Shown here: positions 8,017-16,158 of the stretch, piece after piece | Layout: every line of letters begins with the position of its first letter | Numbering within the stretch: position 1 is the stretch's first letter | Origin: Lachnospiraceae bacterium M18-1 | Lineage (GTDB): Bacteria > Bacillota > Clostridia > Lachnospirales > Lachnospiraceae | DNA length: 64,000 nucleotides | Direction of reading: 5' to 3' | Assembly (NCBI GenBank): GCA_000403295.2 | Contig: KE159605.1 | Coordinates: forward strand, 1,944,193-2,008,192 | The notes under the pieces: model-generated | Seen by the model: the letters and a program-made list of their open reading frames with translations, nothing else | Database searches by the model: none | What the model was told of the DNA's origin: nothing | Translations under genes and position numbers: made by a program

Positions 8017-8748
8017 TTACTTACACAGACAGCGCAGTGCGGCCTGATCCGCAACAACCGTTACATCCTGATGCATCTGCAGGATAGAAGCCGGTACTTC
8101 CGGAGTCACATCCCCCGAAAATGCTTTCGCAACGATCTCTGCCTTGTCCTCTCCGCTGACAACTACCAAAATCTTCTTCGCTTTCATGATCGTTCCGATT
8201 CCCATCGTGTAAGCCTGCTTCGGAACCTCGTCCGCAGACGCGAAGAAACGCTTATTCGCCTCGATCGTGCTTTCCGTCAGGTCAACGCAGTGAGTAGCCT
8301 TCTCGAATACAGGCGCAGGCTCATTGAATCCGATGTGCCCGTTATGCCCCAGTCCAAGAAGCTGCAGGTCCGCACCGCCCAGACTGTCGATCAGCGCTTC
8401 ATATCTTTTGCATTCCTTCTCCGCATCCGGTTCCATTCCATTGGGAACATTCGTGTATTCCGGACGGACATTCACATGATTGAACAGATGTTCATGCATG
8501 AAATAATAATAACTCTGGTCATTTTCCCGGTTCAGCCCTTTATACTCGTCCAGGTTCACGGTCGAAATCTTTGAAAAATCCAGATCTCCTTTTTTGTACC
8601 ACTCCACCAACTGCTCATACAGCCCGATCGGTGTGGACCCTGTAGCCAGCCCTAATACACTGTCCGGCTTCATAATGATCTGTGCGGAGATGATATTCGC
8701 CGCCTTCCTGCTCATGTCCTTGTAATCAGTTGCCTCAATAATTCTCAT
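8017..8748 (-). CDS. nagB: Glucosamine-6-phosphate deaminase
   Basis: 244 residues from the ATG at 8748, which has AGGAGG about 8 nt upstream; the longer frame from 8796 adds an unlikely extension. It converts glucosamine-6-P to fructose-6-P and ammonia. Key motifs are LATGSTPIGLY (phosphate binding), NLDEYKGL (catalytic Asp), GLGHNGHIGFNEP (catalytic His and Glu) and ASILQMH near the C-terminus. It is first in the nagB-nagA unit, with a promoter at 8840-8868. No riboswitch-like leader is evident. Confidence 0.95.
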   Translation of the reverse strand: MRIIEATDYKDMSRKAANIISAQIIMKPDSVLGLATGSTPIGLYEQLVEWYKKGDLDFSKISTVNLDEYKGLNRENDQSYYYFMHEHLFNHVNVRPEYTNVPNGMEPDAEKECKRYEALIDSLGGADLQLLGLGHNGHIGFNEPAPVFEKATHCVDLTESTIEANKRFFASADEVPKQAYTMGIGTIMKAKKILVVVSGEDKAEIVAKAFSGDVTPEVPASILQMHQDVTVVADQAALRCLCK

Positions 8749-8839
8749 GTTGTCAGCCTCCTCATTCTTAATTGCTGAATCCGTAACTGTTCCCATGCCC
8801 GGAACCGGACCGGACAGTCACCTTCACTCTGATAGTTCC

Positions 8840-8868
8840 ATACTACCAAATGAACGTAGGAATGTAAA
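8840..8868 (-). promoter_or_regulatory. Promoter of nagB
   Basis: On the minus strand TTTACA (8868-8863) and TAGTAT (8845-8840) are 17 bp apart, about 90 bp upstream of the nagB ATG. Confidence 0.55.
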
Positions 8869-8932
8869 CCATTTCTGCCAAACAATTCCAGAAAGAATCT
8901 ACAATCAACTTACAAAAAAAGTAAATTTATGC

Positions 8933-8961
8933 TTGCACTATTGCAAATCATATGCTATAAT
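8933..8961 (+). promoter_or_regulatory. Promoter of tRNA-Glu
   Basis: TTGCAC (8933-8938), 17-bp spacer, perfect TATAAT (8956-8961), about 50 bp before the tRNA. Confidence 0.75.
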
Positions 8962-9016
8962 CAATCTTGCTTGTGATGCAGAAGATTTTTTTAATTCGGA
9001 AGCATCCATAGAGTAT

Positions 9017-9088
9017 GGCTCCATGGTCAAGCGGTTAAGACGCTAGCCTCTCACGCTGGAATCAGGGGTTCGATTCCCCTTGGAGTCA
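9017..9088 (+). tRNA. tRNA-Glu (anticodon CTC)
   Basis: Acceptor GGCTCCA (9017-9023) pairs with TGGAGTC (9081-9087) with one G-U. The D-arm contains GGTCAAGCGGTTAAGAC, the anticodon stem CTAGC/GCTGG carries loop CTCTCAC (anticodon CTC), and the T-arm reads GGGGTTCGATTCCCC. CCA is not encoded. Confidence 0.93.
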
Positions 9089-9184
9089 CTATCATTATTA
9101 CCCGGAGATTTGCTGTTTATGTGGATTTTCGGGATTTTTATTTGAAATCAAATCTCAAATCGGAGAAGTTTCCAAATGAGAACA

Positions 9185-9218
9185 AAAAGCAGCGGAGTAA
9201 CAAATTCCCGCTGCTTTT
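9185..9218. terminator. Terminator downstream of the lipid kinase
   Basis: AAAAGCAGCGG (9185-9195) pairs with CCGCTGCTTTT (9208-9218). It has T-rich tails on both strands, so it can end both the tRNA-Glu transcript and the lipid kinase gene that stops at 9230. Confidence 0.8.
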
Positions 9219-9229
9219 AATATTTTATA

Positions 9230-10192
9230 TTAAATTTCCAATCCTTCTTCGACTTTGATCTTCTCCAGCAATTCTTCTTTCTTTTCCTCCAGATGCGCTT
9301 TCGTATCTTCCTTGACCATGATCAGAAGCCCCTGCTTCTTGTTCAGAATCGTCACGCTGTCGTGCTCCCCGCCAAATTCACCGTCCAGCGTCCACGGAAT
9401 CTCCTCGATCGACTCAAAGTGGATTTCCCCGGAACGGAAGGAATATACATGGTTTGAATCAATCTGCTTGATCACCAGCGACGCAATGATCTCATTCAAA
9501 GCGATCGGATTCTTCGGCGTCTTGATCAGCGTCACCTCAAACAGTCCGTCGTCAAAGATAACGTCTTTTCCGATGATCCCCTTAAATCCTCCCACCGACC
9601 GGGAATTGGTCACCATACCGAACATAAAGTCATCCTCGATCACCTCTCCGTCATGCTCTATCCGGACATGATAAGAGGGAATATTGAAGATCTGCTTTGA
9701 GCCTTCCAGAATATATGCCAGATGCCCCAGCACGTTCTTCATGCTCTGCTTCGTTCCATAGGATACATCCGTAAAAAGGCCGAAAGCGGCAATATAAACA
9801 AAATAATCGTCGTTAAACTTTCCAACATCACAGGGATACGGTACTCCGTTCACCGCAACGTCCGCCGCTTCCAGGATATTGCTGGAAATGTGCAGGCTGT
9901 GCGCAAAGTCGTTGGTCGTACCTGCCGGAATATATCCGATCGGCACATTCCCGCCCCGTTTGGAAACCCCTGTCACCACTTCATCCAGCGTCCCATCCCC
10001 GCCGCTGCATACAATGATGTCATAATCTTCTGTATAGGTGACCGTTTTCGCCAATGCATCGTGATAGCACTGGGTCGGATATGTTGTGACATCATACCCT
10101 CCCTTTACCAGGATATCGATCACATCCGCAAGCTTGGGTTTGAGTACGCCGGTCCCTGCATTCGGATTATAAATAAACAGCATCTTCTTCAT
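9230..10192 (-). CDS. Diacylglycerol kinase-family lipid kinase (YegS/DgkB type)
   Basis: About 320 residues from the ATG at 10192 (GGGGAGATG upstream); the frame is open to 10240 but those residues do not match the family. The catalytic domain starts MKKMLFIYNPNAGTG, followed by the nucleotide motif CSGGDGTLDEVVTG and IPAGTTNDFA. Members phosphorylate diacylglycerol or related lipids at the membrane and support lipoteichoic-acid lipid recycling. The C-terminal beta-sandwich (GGFKGIIGKD, WTLDGEFGG) is intact, followed by a charged helical tail of about 30 residues. Exact lipid substrate not determinable. Confidence 0.9.
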   Translation of the reverse strand: MKKMLFIYNPNAGTGVLKPKLADVIDILVKGGYDVTTYPTQCYHDALAKTVTYTEDYDIIVCSGGDGTLDEVVTGVSKRGGNVPIGYIPAGTTNDFAHSLHISSNILEAADVAVNGVPYPCDVGKFNDDYFVYIAAFGLFTDVSYGTKQSMKNVLGHLAYILEGSKQIFNIPSYHVRIEHDGEVIEDDFMFGMVTNSRSVGGFKGIIGKDVIFDDGLFEVTLIKTPKNPIALNEIIASLVIKQIDSNHVYSFRSGEIHFESIEEIPWTLDGEFGGEHDSVTILNKKQGLLIMVKEDTKAHLEEKKEELLEKIKVEEGLEI

Positions 10193-10297
10193 AATTCTTA
10201 CATCTCCCCTATAGGCAAAAACTCCGGTTCTGTCATACAATGTTATAAAAAATATTAACTTCCAGACAGAACTTTATCCCCGGAAAACACTATGAAA

Positions 10298-10555
10298 TTA
10301 TTTTGATGTCATAAAAAACGTCTTGATCCCCTCTGCTGCTTTTTCTTCATCTTCTCCCTCTGTGAAGATCGTAACCTCCTCCCCTTCTGAAAGGCTCAGA
10401 CTCATCATCCCCATAATGCTCTTAGCATTGATGCTTTTGTCTTCTACCTTGATATACACCTTACTTGCATACTGGCTTGCTTCCTGTACCAATAATGCGA
10501 TCGGTCTTCCGTCAAGCCCCTTTTCCTGTCTTACGACAACTGGCATTTCAATCAT
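10298..10555 (-). CDS. HPr-like protein with Asp15 instead of His15 (Crh-like)
   Basis: 85 residues with the HPr fold. The active-site loop reads KGLDGRPIA: the PTS-phosphorylated His15 of HPr is Asp15. The regulatory site is kept (NAKSIMGMMSL, Ser46), the target of HPr kinase. This mirrors Bacillus Crh, which has Gln15 and acts only in catabolite repression through CcpA. The position also matches, since crh follows whiA in Bacillus. The start ATG overlaps the whiA stop (ATGA), implying translational coupling. A phosphotransfer role in sugar uptake is unlikely; regulation via Ser46-P is inferred. Whether HPr kinase exists in this genome is not visible here. Confidence 0.85.
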   Translation of the reverse strand: MIEMPVVVRQEKGLDGRPIALLVQEASQYASKVYIKVEDKSINAKSIMGMMSLSLSEGEEVTIFTEGEDEEKAAEGIKTFFMTSK

Positions 10556-11514
10556 AGTCCTGATCCTCCTTGTTCTTGTTTCACTTTCTCTGCCAATTCC
10601 TCCAGCTTTCGAAGTCTGTGATTCACTCCAGATTTCCCAACCGGCGGAGACAAGATTCCCCCCAGCTCTTTCAGTGATGCGTCCGGATGGGACAGACGGG
10701 CAAGTGCCACCTCCTCCAGTCCTTCCGGCAGTTTTTCAAAACCGATAGTGTCGCGCAAGTATGTAATATTCTCCATCTGCCTCACCGCAGCGGAGACGGT
10801 TTTGTTAATATTTGCAGTCTCACAGTTTACCTTACGATTCACCGTGTTGCGCATCTCCTTCAAAATCCTGACATTTTCCAGTTCCATCAAAGAGACATGC
10901 GCTTCCATGACATTCAGGATATCTACAATCTGAGAACCTTCCTTGAGATATACGACGTATGATTTTTTCCTCCTTACAATCTTAGCGTCCATCGCGAAGC
11001 TGCAGATCAGCTCCTGGATCTGGACCGCCATCGTTTCCGCTCCGCAGACAATTTCAAAATGGTAGGACTTCGCCGGATTGCTCATTGAACCCGCAGCCAG
11101 AAATGCCCCTCGGATAAATGCCCGCCTGCAGCAGACCTGCTGGACCACGATCGGATTTGCGATACGCACTTCATCAAACGTCCTCTCAGCCTCGTCGATC
11201 AGTTTCGCCGCCTGAAGGATCCGCAGCGCGCCGCCGTGGTCCCTGACGATGACTGCATAGACGACGCTCTTCTTCGTCATGTTCTTCCGAATTGAGATAT
11301 CAGCATCTATATTAAATGTTTTTTCAATCAATGTAAAGACTTTTCTTGCAACAGCCTGATTTTCCGTGTGAATTTTTAAGCGGTACCGATTTCTGCTGTC
11401 TATCGAAATCGAACCGCAAATGCTCAGCAAAGCCGCTAATTCCGCGATTTGGCAGTGTCTGGCCGGGCTCAGGCTTCTGGAAAGTTCTTCCTTCACATTC
11501 CCAGAAAATGACAT
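10552..11514 (-). CDS. whiA: DNA-binding protein WhiA
   Basis: 320 residues. It contains an N-terminal degenerate LAGLIDADG homing-endonuclease-like domain (about 1-215, with RAFIRGAFLAAGS) and a C-terminal helix-turn-helix (about 225-310, ending LKELGGILSPPVGKSGVNHRL). WhiA is a conserved Gram-positive regulator of cell division and chromosome segregation. It sits 16 bp after rapZ and overlaps the HPr-like gene by 4 bp, so the three are probably co-transcribed. The yvcK gene that often lies between rapZ and whiA is absent here. Confidence 0.95.
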   Translation of the reverse strand: MSFSGNVKEELSRSLSPARHCQIAELAALLSICGSISIDSRNRYRLKIHTENQAVARKVFTLIEKTFNIDADISIRKNMTKKSVVYAVIVRDHGGALRILQAAKLIDEAERTFDEVRIANPIVVQQVCCRRAFIRGAFLAAGSMSNPAKSYHFEIVCGAETMAVQIQELICSFAMDAKIVRRKKSYVVYLKEGSQIVDILNVMEAHVSLMELENVRILKEMRNTVNRKVNCETANINKTVSAAVRQMENITYLRDTIGFEKLPEGLEEVALARLSHPDASLKELGGILSPPVGKSGVNHRLRKLEELAEKVKQEQGGSGL

Positions 11515-11530
11515 GTCCGCTTCCCGCCTT

Positions 11531-12421
11531 TCAGTGTGCTTTTACAATGGCATCCTTTTCAATATCCCTGTGTTCGATACGCACACCATAATTTTCCTGC
11601 TTTTCCATATGCCGGTACAGAATATTTGCCAATGTAACGGAACGGTGCTTCCCTCCGGTACATCCGATTCCGATCACAAGCTGATTCTTCCCTTCCAAAA
11701 TATAATTCGGAAGCAGAAAATCCATAAGCCCCTTCAGCTTCTCCACAAAAGTCTGCGCCCGCTCATTGTCCAGGACATACTCCTGTACCTCACGGTCATT
11801 CCCAGTTTTTTCCTTCAGACCTTCTATATAGTAAGGATTCGGCAGGAAACGCACGTCAAAGACCAGATCCGCGTCCTGCGGGATCCCATATTTGAAGCCG
11901 AAGGACATTACGGAAATGTACAGATTTTTAAATTCCTTTCCTTCCACAAAGATCTTTTCCAATTCCCGCTTCAGTTCCCTGGTCAGCATCTTGCTTGTAT
12001 CCAATATATACGTGGCCCTCATTTTTAAGAACGCGATCCGTTCCCGTTCTTTCGCGATCCCAATATCCACCCTGCCGATGCCGCCCAGAGGGTGCTGCCT
12101 CCGGGTTTCCTTATATCGTTTTACCAGTACGTTATCCCGGGCATCCAAAAACAAGATCTCATATCGGATCCCCTGGTTGTCCATATGGCTTAACTGTTCT
12201 TCTATCCCATCCAGCGCCTGGCCGTTCCGAATATCCACGCCAAGCGCCGCCCGGCTGATCTCCGCGTCCGGCAGCATCAGCATCTCCGCAAACTTCGGCA
12301 TCAGCTGGATCGGCAGGTTATCTACACAGAAATACCCCATATCCTCCAGCATCTTCAACGCGGTAGACTTCCCGGCCCCCGACATCCCTGTTACTATGAC
12401 AAATCTCATCCGCCCCATCAT
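11531..12421 (-). CDS. rapZ: RNase adapter / nucleotide-binding protein RapZ (YvcJ)
   Basis: 296 residues. Walker A reads GMSGAGKST near residue 12, with later family motifs FLDARDNVLVKRYKETRR and GIGCTGGKHRSVTLA. In enterobacteria RapZ binds glucosamine-6-P and controls glmS mRNA; in Firmicutes YvcJ hydrolyses GTP/ATP and affects competence, and its exact role here is unknown. The start could be 12421 or the ATG at 12409. It lies in the murB-rapZ-whiA-HPr-like unit, all on the minus strand. Confidence 0.95.
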   Translation of the reverse strand: MMGRMRFVIVTGMSGAGKSTALKMLEDMGYFCVDNLPIQLMPKFAEMLMLPDAEISRAALGVDIRNGQALDGIEEQLSHMDNQGIRYEILFLDARDNVLVKRYKETRRQHPLGGIGRVDIGIAKERERIAFLKMRATYILDTSKMLTRELKRELEKIFVEGKEFKNLYISVMSFGFKYGIPQDADLVFDVRFLPNPYYIEGLKEKTGNDREVQEYVLDNERAQTFVEKLKGLMDFLLPNYILEGKNQLVIGIGCTGGKHRSVTLANILYRHMEKQENYGVRIEHRDIEKDAIVKAH

Positions 12422-12503
12422 CCGTCCTTTCCGTTTCAGGAATTTCTCTCCTGCCTTCTGAAACCGCCGGCCGCTGTCCGGGCAGAGTCCCAGTTTTGAA
12501 TCC

Positions 12504-13412
12504 TTATGAAAAATCTCCGATCAGCTTCACTTCCGGCTCCAGCCTAACTCCAAACTGTGCATAGACCTTCTCTGACACCTGCTCCATCAGGGATCGGATA
12601 TCCGTTGCCGAAGCCTGTTCTTTATTGATCACGAACCCGCAGTGCTTCTCTGACACCTGGGCTCCGCCCACCTGGAATCCTCTCAGCCCCGCGTCCTGAA
12701 TGAGCTTTCCGGCGAAATAGCCCTCCGGACGTTTGAATGTGCTTCCGGCGCTGGGATATTCCAAAGGCTGTTTGGAGGTACGCTGAATTTTGAGTTCCTC
12801 CATACGCTTCTGTATCTCTGACGGATCCCCCGGTTCTAATTGGACGGATGCGCTGAGAATCACGCCGCCCTTCCTGGAAAACACGCTGCTCCGGTAACCC
12901 AGCTCCATCTCTTCTGCCAGGACCTCCCTGATTTCCCCGGTCGGATCCAATACCTGGGCCCGGGTCAGGACATGCTTCATCTCTCCTCCGTAAGCTCCGG
13001 CGTTCATCATCACCGCGCCGCCCAGAGTCCCTGGAATCCCTGAGGCAAATTCGAACCCAGTCAGCCCTTCCGCCTGGGCCTCTGCCGCGATTTTTGACAA
13101 AAGCGCTCCGGCCTGGGCATGTATCACGGCATCCTGGATGCGGATCCTGTTCATTTTTTTACAGATCTGCAGGATCACTCCCCGGTAACCCCGGTCCCCG
13201 ACCAAAAGGTTGCTCCCGTTACCCATGACATAGAAAGGAACTCCAGCCTCCTTCAAGAGGGCCAGCACCGTCCGGACCTGTCCTTCTTCCTCCGGTGTCA
13301 CAAAAAAATCCGCCGGGCCGCCTGCCCGGAACGTGGTATGTCTGCTCATCGGCTCTTTTGTAAATACATTCTCTTTTCCCAGTATCCCGCATAATTCCTG
13401 ATACAAATCCAT
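12504..13412 (-). CDS. murB: UDP-N-acetylenolpyruvoylglucosamine reductase
   Basis: 302 residues. FAD/NADPH enzyme that reduces UDP-GlcNAc-enolpyruvate to UDP-MurNAc in cytosolic peptidoglycan synthesis. Motifs: SRHTTFRAGGPADF, FYVMGNGSNLLVGD (FAD binding), GIPGTLGGAVMMNAGAYGGE, YRSSVFSRKG, PSAGSTFKRP (catalytic Ser region) and the final EPEVKLIGDF. It is the type without the extra MurB C-terminal insertion, as usual in Firmicutes. First gene of the unit with rapZ and whiA. Confidence 0.95.
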   Translation of the reverse strand: MDLYQELCGILGKENVFTKEPMSRHTTFRAGGPADFFVTPEEEGQVRTVLALLKEAGVPFYVMGNGSNLLVGDRGYRGVILQICKKMNRIRIQDAVIHAQAGALLSKIAAEAQAEGLTGFEFASGIPGTLGGAVMMNAGAYGGEMKHVLTRAQVLDPTGEIREVLAEEMELGYRSSVFSRKGGVILSASVQLEPGDPSEIQKRMEELKIQRTSKQPLEYPSAGSTFKRPEGYFAGKLIQDAGLRGFQVGGAQVSEKHCGFVINKEQASATDIRSLMEQVSEKVYAQFGVRLEPEVKLIGDFS

Positions 13413-13487
13413 ACACCGTCTCCATTCATTTTTCTAAAATCTTTCTCTATTAAATTTAATATACAATAAAACGGATTGAAATTCAAC

Positions 13488-13516
13488 TTGCAAATTTCGC
13501 CGGAATGAGTTATAGT
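13488..13516 (+). promoter_or_regulatory. Promoter of the CBS-domain membrane protein gene
   Basis: TTGCAA (13488-13493), 17 bp, TATAGT (13511-13516). The ATG at 13505 falls between these hexamers, which argues that translation begins further downstream at TTG 13565. Confidence 0.55.
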
Positions 13517-13564
13517 AATCTGGTATACTCGTCAAGTTCAAAGAAAAAGGAGTTGAAGATATCA

Positions 13565-14872
13565 TTGGACCCTAGTGACGCCATACAATTTTTCATATTA
13601 TTTATCCTGTTATTGTTATCAGCATTTTTCTCTTCTGCAGAGACAGCCCTTACTACAGTAAGCAAGATCAAGATGCGTTCCCTTGCAGAAGATGGTAATA
13701 AGCGGGCGGCGACCGTGTTGGATATTACGGAGAATCATTCTCCCAAGATGCTGAGTGCTATTTTGATCGGCAACAACATCGTGAACCTGTACGCCGCATC
13801 CCTGACGACTACATTGGCATACCGTCTGGGCGGGGCAATGGTCAGCATCGCAACCGGTATCCTGACCGTGGCGATCCTCATATTCGGCGAGATTACGCCG
13901 AAGAATGCTGCCACGATCAATTCCAGCAAGCTCTCGCTGACATACATTCCGGTCATCAAGATATTTATGACGGTCATGACTCCGGTCATTTTCATCGTAA
14001 ATATGCTTTCCCGCGGGGTATTATTTCTCCTTCGGATCGATCCGAATGCAAAGAATAATACCATGACTGAGGACGAACTTCGTACAATCGTGGATGTAAG
14101 CCATGAGGACGGTGTGATCGAATCCGAAGAAAAGGAAATGATCTACAACGTATTCGACCTGGGAGACGCCCGGGCAAAAGACGTCATGGTTCCCCGGGTA
14201 CATGTGACATTTGCAGACGTCAACAGCACTTACCATGAACTGTTGGATATTTTTAAAGAAGACAAGTATACAAGACTTCCCGTGTATGAAGACACCACGG
14301 ACAATGTCATCGGAACTATCAACATGAAGGATCTGCTCCTGTTTGACAACAGAGAACATTTTCATGTACGCGATATTCTCCGGGAAGCCTATTTCACTTA
14401 CGAGTATAAGAGCATTTCCGAACTTCTCGTAGAGATGCGGGACGCTTCGTTTAATATCGCCATCGTACTGGATGAGTACGGCGAGACCGCCGGGCTGATC
14501 ACGCTGGAAGACATTCTGGAAGAGATTGTCGGTGAGATTCACGATGAATACGATGAGAACGAGGAAAATTTTGTTCAGAAGGTCAATGACCTTGAGTATA
14601 TTGTAGAAGGCTCTCTGAGCCTGGATGATCTGAATGATCGTCTGGATCTGGAACTGGAATCGGAAGATTATGATTCCCTGGGCGGATTTATCATTCAGCG
14701 TCTGGACCGGCTGCCCGAGGTTGGTGATGAGTTTACGACGGAAGACGGAATTCGTATGGTCGTAGATCGTCTGGATAAAAACCGGGTGGAACTTGTGCAT
14801 ATCTATCTTCCGGAAAAAGGGAGTCCTGAGCCGGAGGAGGACATAGAAGAAGGACGCGAGGCAGAGGACTGA
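13565..14872 (+). CDS. CNNM/CorC-type transporter-associated protein (HlyC family)
   Basis: About 436 residues from TTG at 13565, preceded by AAGGAG at 13547-13552; the longer frame from ATG 13505 would start inside the promoter. Domain order: CNNM (DUF21) membrane domain with three to four helices (starting FFILFILLLLSAFFSSAETA), a CBS pair (about KDVMVPRVHVTFADV to EIVGEIHDEYDE), then a CorC_HlyC domain. These proteins are linked to magnesium or cobalt homeostasis; the haemolysin label is historical. The acidic tail is rich in Glu. It is monocistronic, followed by a GC-rich palindrome. Confidence 0.9.
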   Translation: MDPSDAIQFFILFILLLLSAFFSSAETALTTVSKIKMRSLAEDGNKRAATVLDITENHSPKMLSAILIGNNIVNLYAASLTTTLAYRLGGAMVSIATGILTVAILIFGEITPKNAATINSSKLSLTYIPVIKIFMTVMTPVIFIVNMLSRGVLFLLRIDPNAKNNTMTEDELRTIVDVSHEDGVIESEEKEMIYNVFDLGDARAKDVMVPRVHVTFADVNSTYHELLDIFKEDKYTRLPVYEDTTDNVIGTINMKDLLLFDNREHFHVRDILREAYFTYEYKSISELLVEMRDASFNIAIVLDEYGETAGLITLEDILEEIVGEIHDEYDENEENFVQKVNDLEYIVEGSLSLDDLNDRLDLELESEDYDSLGGFIIQRLDRLPEVGDEFTTEDGIRMVVDRLDKNRVELVHIYLPEKGSPEPEEDIEEGREAED

Positions 14873-14913
14873 AAAGTCTGCCATCGGCGGCCTTCATATA
14901 AAATGATATAAAG

Positions 14914-14933
14914 CCTGGCGGCGGCCGCCGCCG
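14914..14933. repeat. GC-rich palindrome after the CBS-domain gene
   Basis: GGCGGCGGCCGCCGCC is self-complementary and could act as a transcription-attenuating hairpin. No T-run follows. The rest of 14873-15043 shows no gene. Confidence 0.4.
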
Positions 14934-15043
14934 GCTGTATAGATAGGGATTGTCGGATCAATCCGCTGTTGGGAATCAAAGGATGCGCACTGTTTCACGG
15001 TGCAGATCCACGGCACTTTTTATCGGCCGTATGTATTTATTAT

Positions 15044-15131
15044 GGAGAGTTATCGAAGTGGTCATAACGAGCTGCACTCGAAATGCAGTTGTCCGTTTCC
15101 GGGCACGTGGGTTCGAATCCCACACTCTCCG
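15044..15131 (+). tRNA. tRNA-Ser (anticodon CGA)
   Basis: Class II tRNA with a long variable arm. Acceptor GGAGAGT (15044-15050) pairs perfectly with ACTCTCC (15124-15130), discriminator G. Anticodon stem CTGCA/TGCAG with loop CTCGAAA gives CGA. T-arm GTGGGTTCGAATCCCAC. CCA not encoded. Confidence 0.93.
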
Positions 15132-15134
15132 TTC

Positions 15135-15170
15135 AAAAGCTGCTTGTCTTGTGATATGGCAGCTTTTTTC
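15135..15170 (+). terminator. Terminator of tRNA-Ser
   Basis: AAAAGCTGC (15135-15143) pairs with GCAGCTTTT (15159-15167) and is followed by a T-run directly after the tRNA. Confidence 0.8.
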
Positions 15171-15324
15171 TTTGGCTTTTTGAAGGAGCACATATGGCAT
15201 CCCCGGGTATTTCATGCCTTTATATATATGCCCCTTCCGGAAGCAGTTTTCTATGCCCCGGTCTGCACACTTCTGTGTTTTCCGTCATACTTTGATATAG
15301 AATGATGTGAAAGGAAATACTGCT

Positions 15325-16089
15325 ATGCCTATCTCAATCATGCTGGATGCCGGCCATGGCGGCCGCGATCCCGGAGCTGTATATAACGGCCGCCAGGAAA
15401 AGGACGATACGCTGCGCCTGACTCTGGCTGTCGGTGAGATCCTTCAGAACAACGGCCTGGACGTGGAGTACACAAGAACAACCGATATCTATCAGTCACC
15501 CTATGAAAAAGCGATGGAAGCCAACAACGCCGGTGTAGATTATTTTGTTTCTATCCACCGCAACTCGTTTCCCACTGATAATGTAGTCTCCGGCGTCCAG
15601 TCACTGGTCTACGACCTCTCCGGAATCAAGCTGAAAATGGCGGAAAATATCAATGACCAGCTGGAAGCCGTCGGCTTTGTAAATCTGGGAGTTGAAGCAC
15701 GTCCGAACCTGATTGTCCTGAACCGAACAAAGATGCCTGCAGTCCTGGTGGAAGCCGGTTTTATCAATTCCAACACAGACAACAAGCTATTTGATCAAAA
15801 TTTTGACGATATTGCTCAAGCCATTGCAACCGGGATTCTGGATACGTTAACGCCGACGCAATCCGTTCCGGATCCTTCTGTATACTATGTGCAGGTTGGT
15901 TCATTCCGCAATCCGGCCTATGCCAACCGCCTGCTGAACGAACTGTTGGAACAAGATTATACGGCTTCCATCGTAGAAGGAGACGGCTTCTTCCGTGTAC
16001 GGGTGGGTAGTTTTGAAAACCTGGAAGATGCCGCAGAAATGGAACAGAGGCTGAAACGTGCCGGTTATCCGACCGTGATCATCGGATAA
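15325..16089 (+). CDS. N-acetylmuramoyl-L-alanine amidase with SPOR domain
   Basis: 255 residues from the ATG at 15325 (AAAGGAA upstream at 15310-15316); the GTG at 15307 overlaps that ribosome site. The Amidase_3 domain (about 1-175) has zinc ligands in DAGHGG, RQEKDD and SIHRNS, and the catalytic Glu in LVEAGFINS. A C-terminal SPOR domain (about 188-255, YYVQVGSFRNPAYANRLL to VRVGSFENLEDA) binds denuded glycan. The enzyme cleaves the MurNAc-L-Ala bond. No signal peptide is present, so it may be released by non-classical export or act on the forespore/mother-cell side; that is inference. Confidence 0.92.
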   Translation: MPISIMLDAGHGGRDPGAVYNGRQEKDDTLRLTLAVGEILQNNGLDVEYTRTTDIYQSPYEKAMEANNAGVDYFVSIHRNSFPTDNVVSGVQSLVYDLSGIKLKMAENINDQLEAVGFVNLGVEARPNLIVLNRTKMPAVLVEAGFINSNTDNKLFDQNFDDIAQAIATGILDTLTPTQSVPDPSVYYVQVGSFRNPAYANRLLNELLEQDYTASIVEGDGFFRVRVGSFENLEDAAEMEQRLKRAGYPTVIIG

Positions 16090-16118
16090 ATCTTTTCTCC
16101 ATCCTATGAATACAACAA

Positions 16119-16141
16119 GGGGGCTGCCATTCGACAGCCCC
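16119..16141. terminator. Convergent terminator amidase/glmM
   Basis: GGGGGCTG (16119-16126) and CAGCCCC (16135-16141) form a stable stem. The minus-strand tail (CCTTGTTGT) is moderately T-rich, for glmM ending at 16159. Confidence 0.65.
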
Positions 16142-16158
16142 TAAAACATTCTTAAGAT

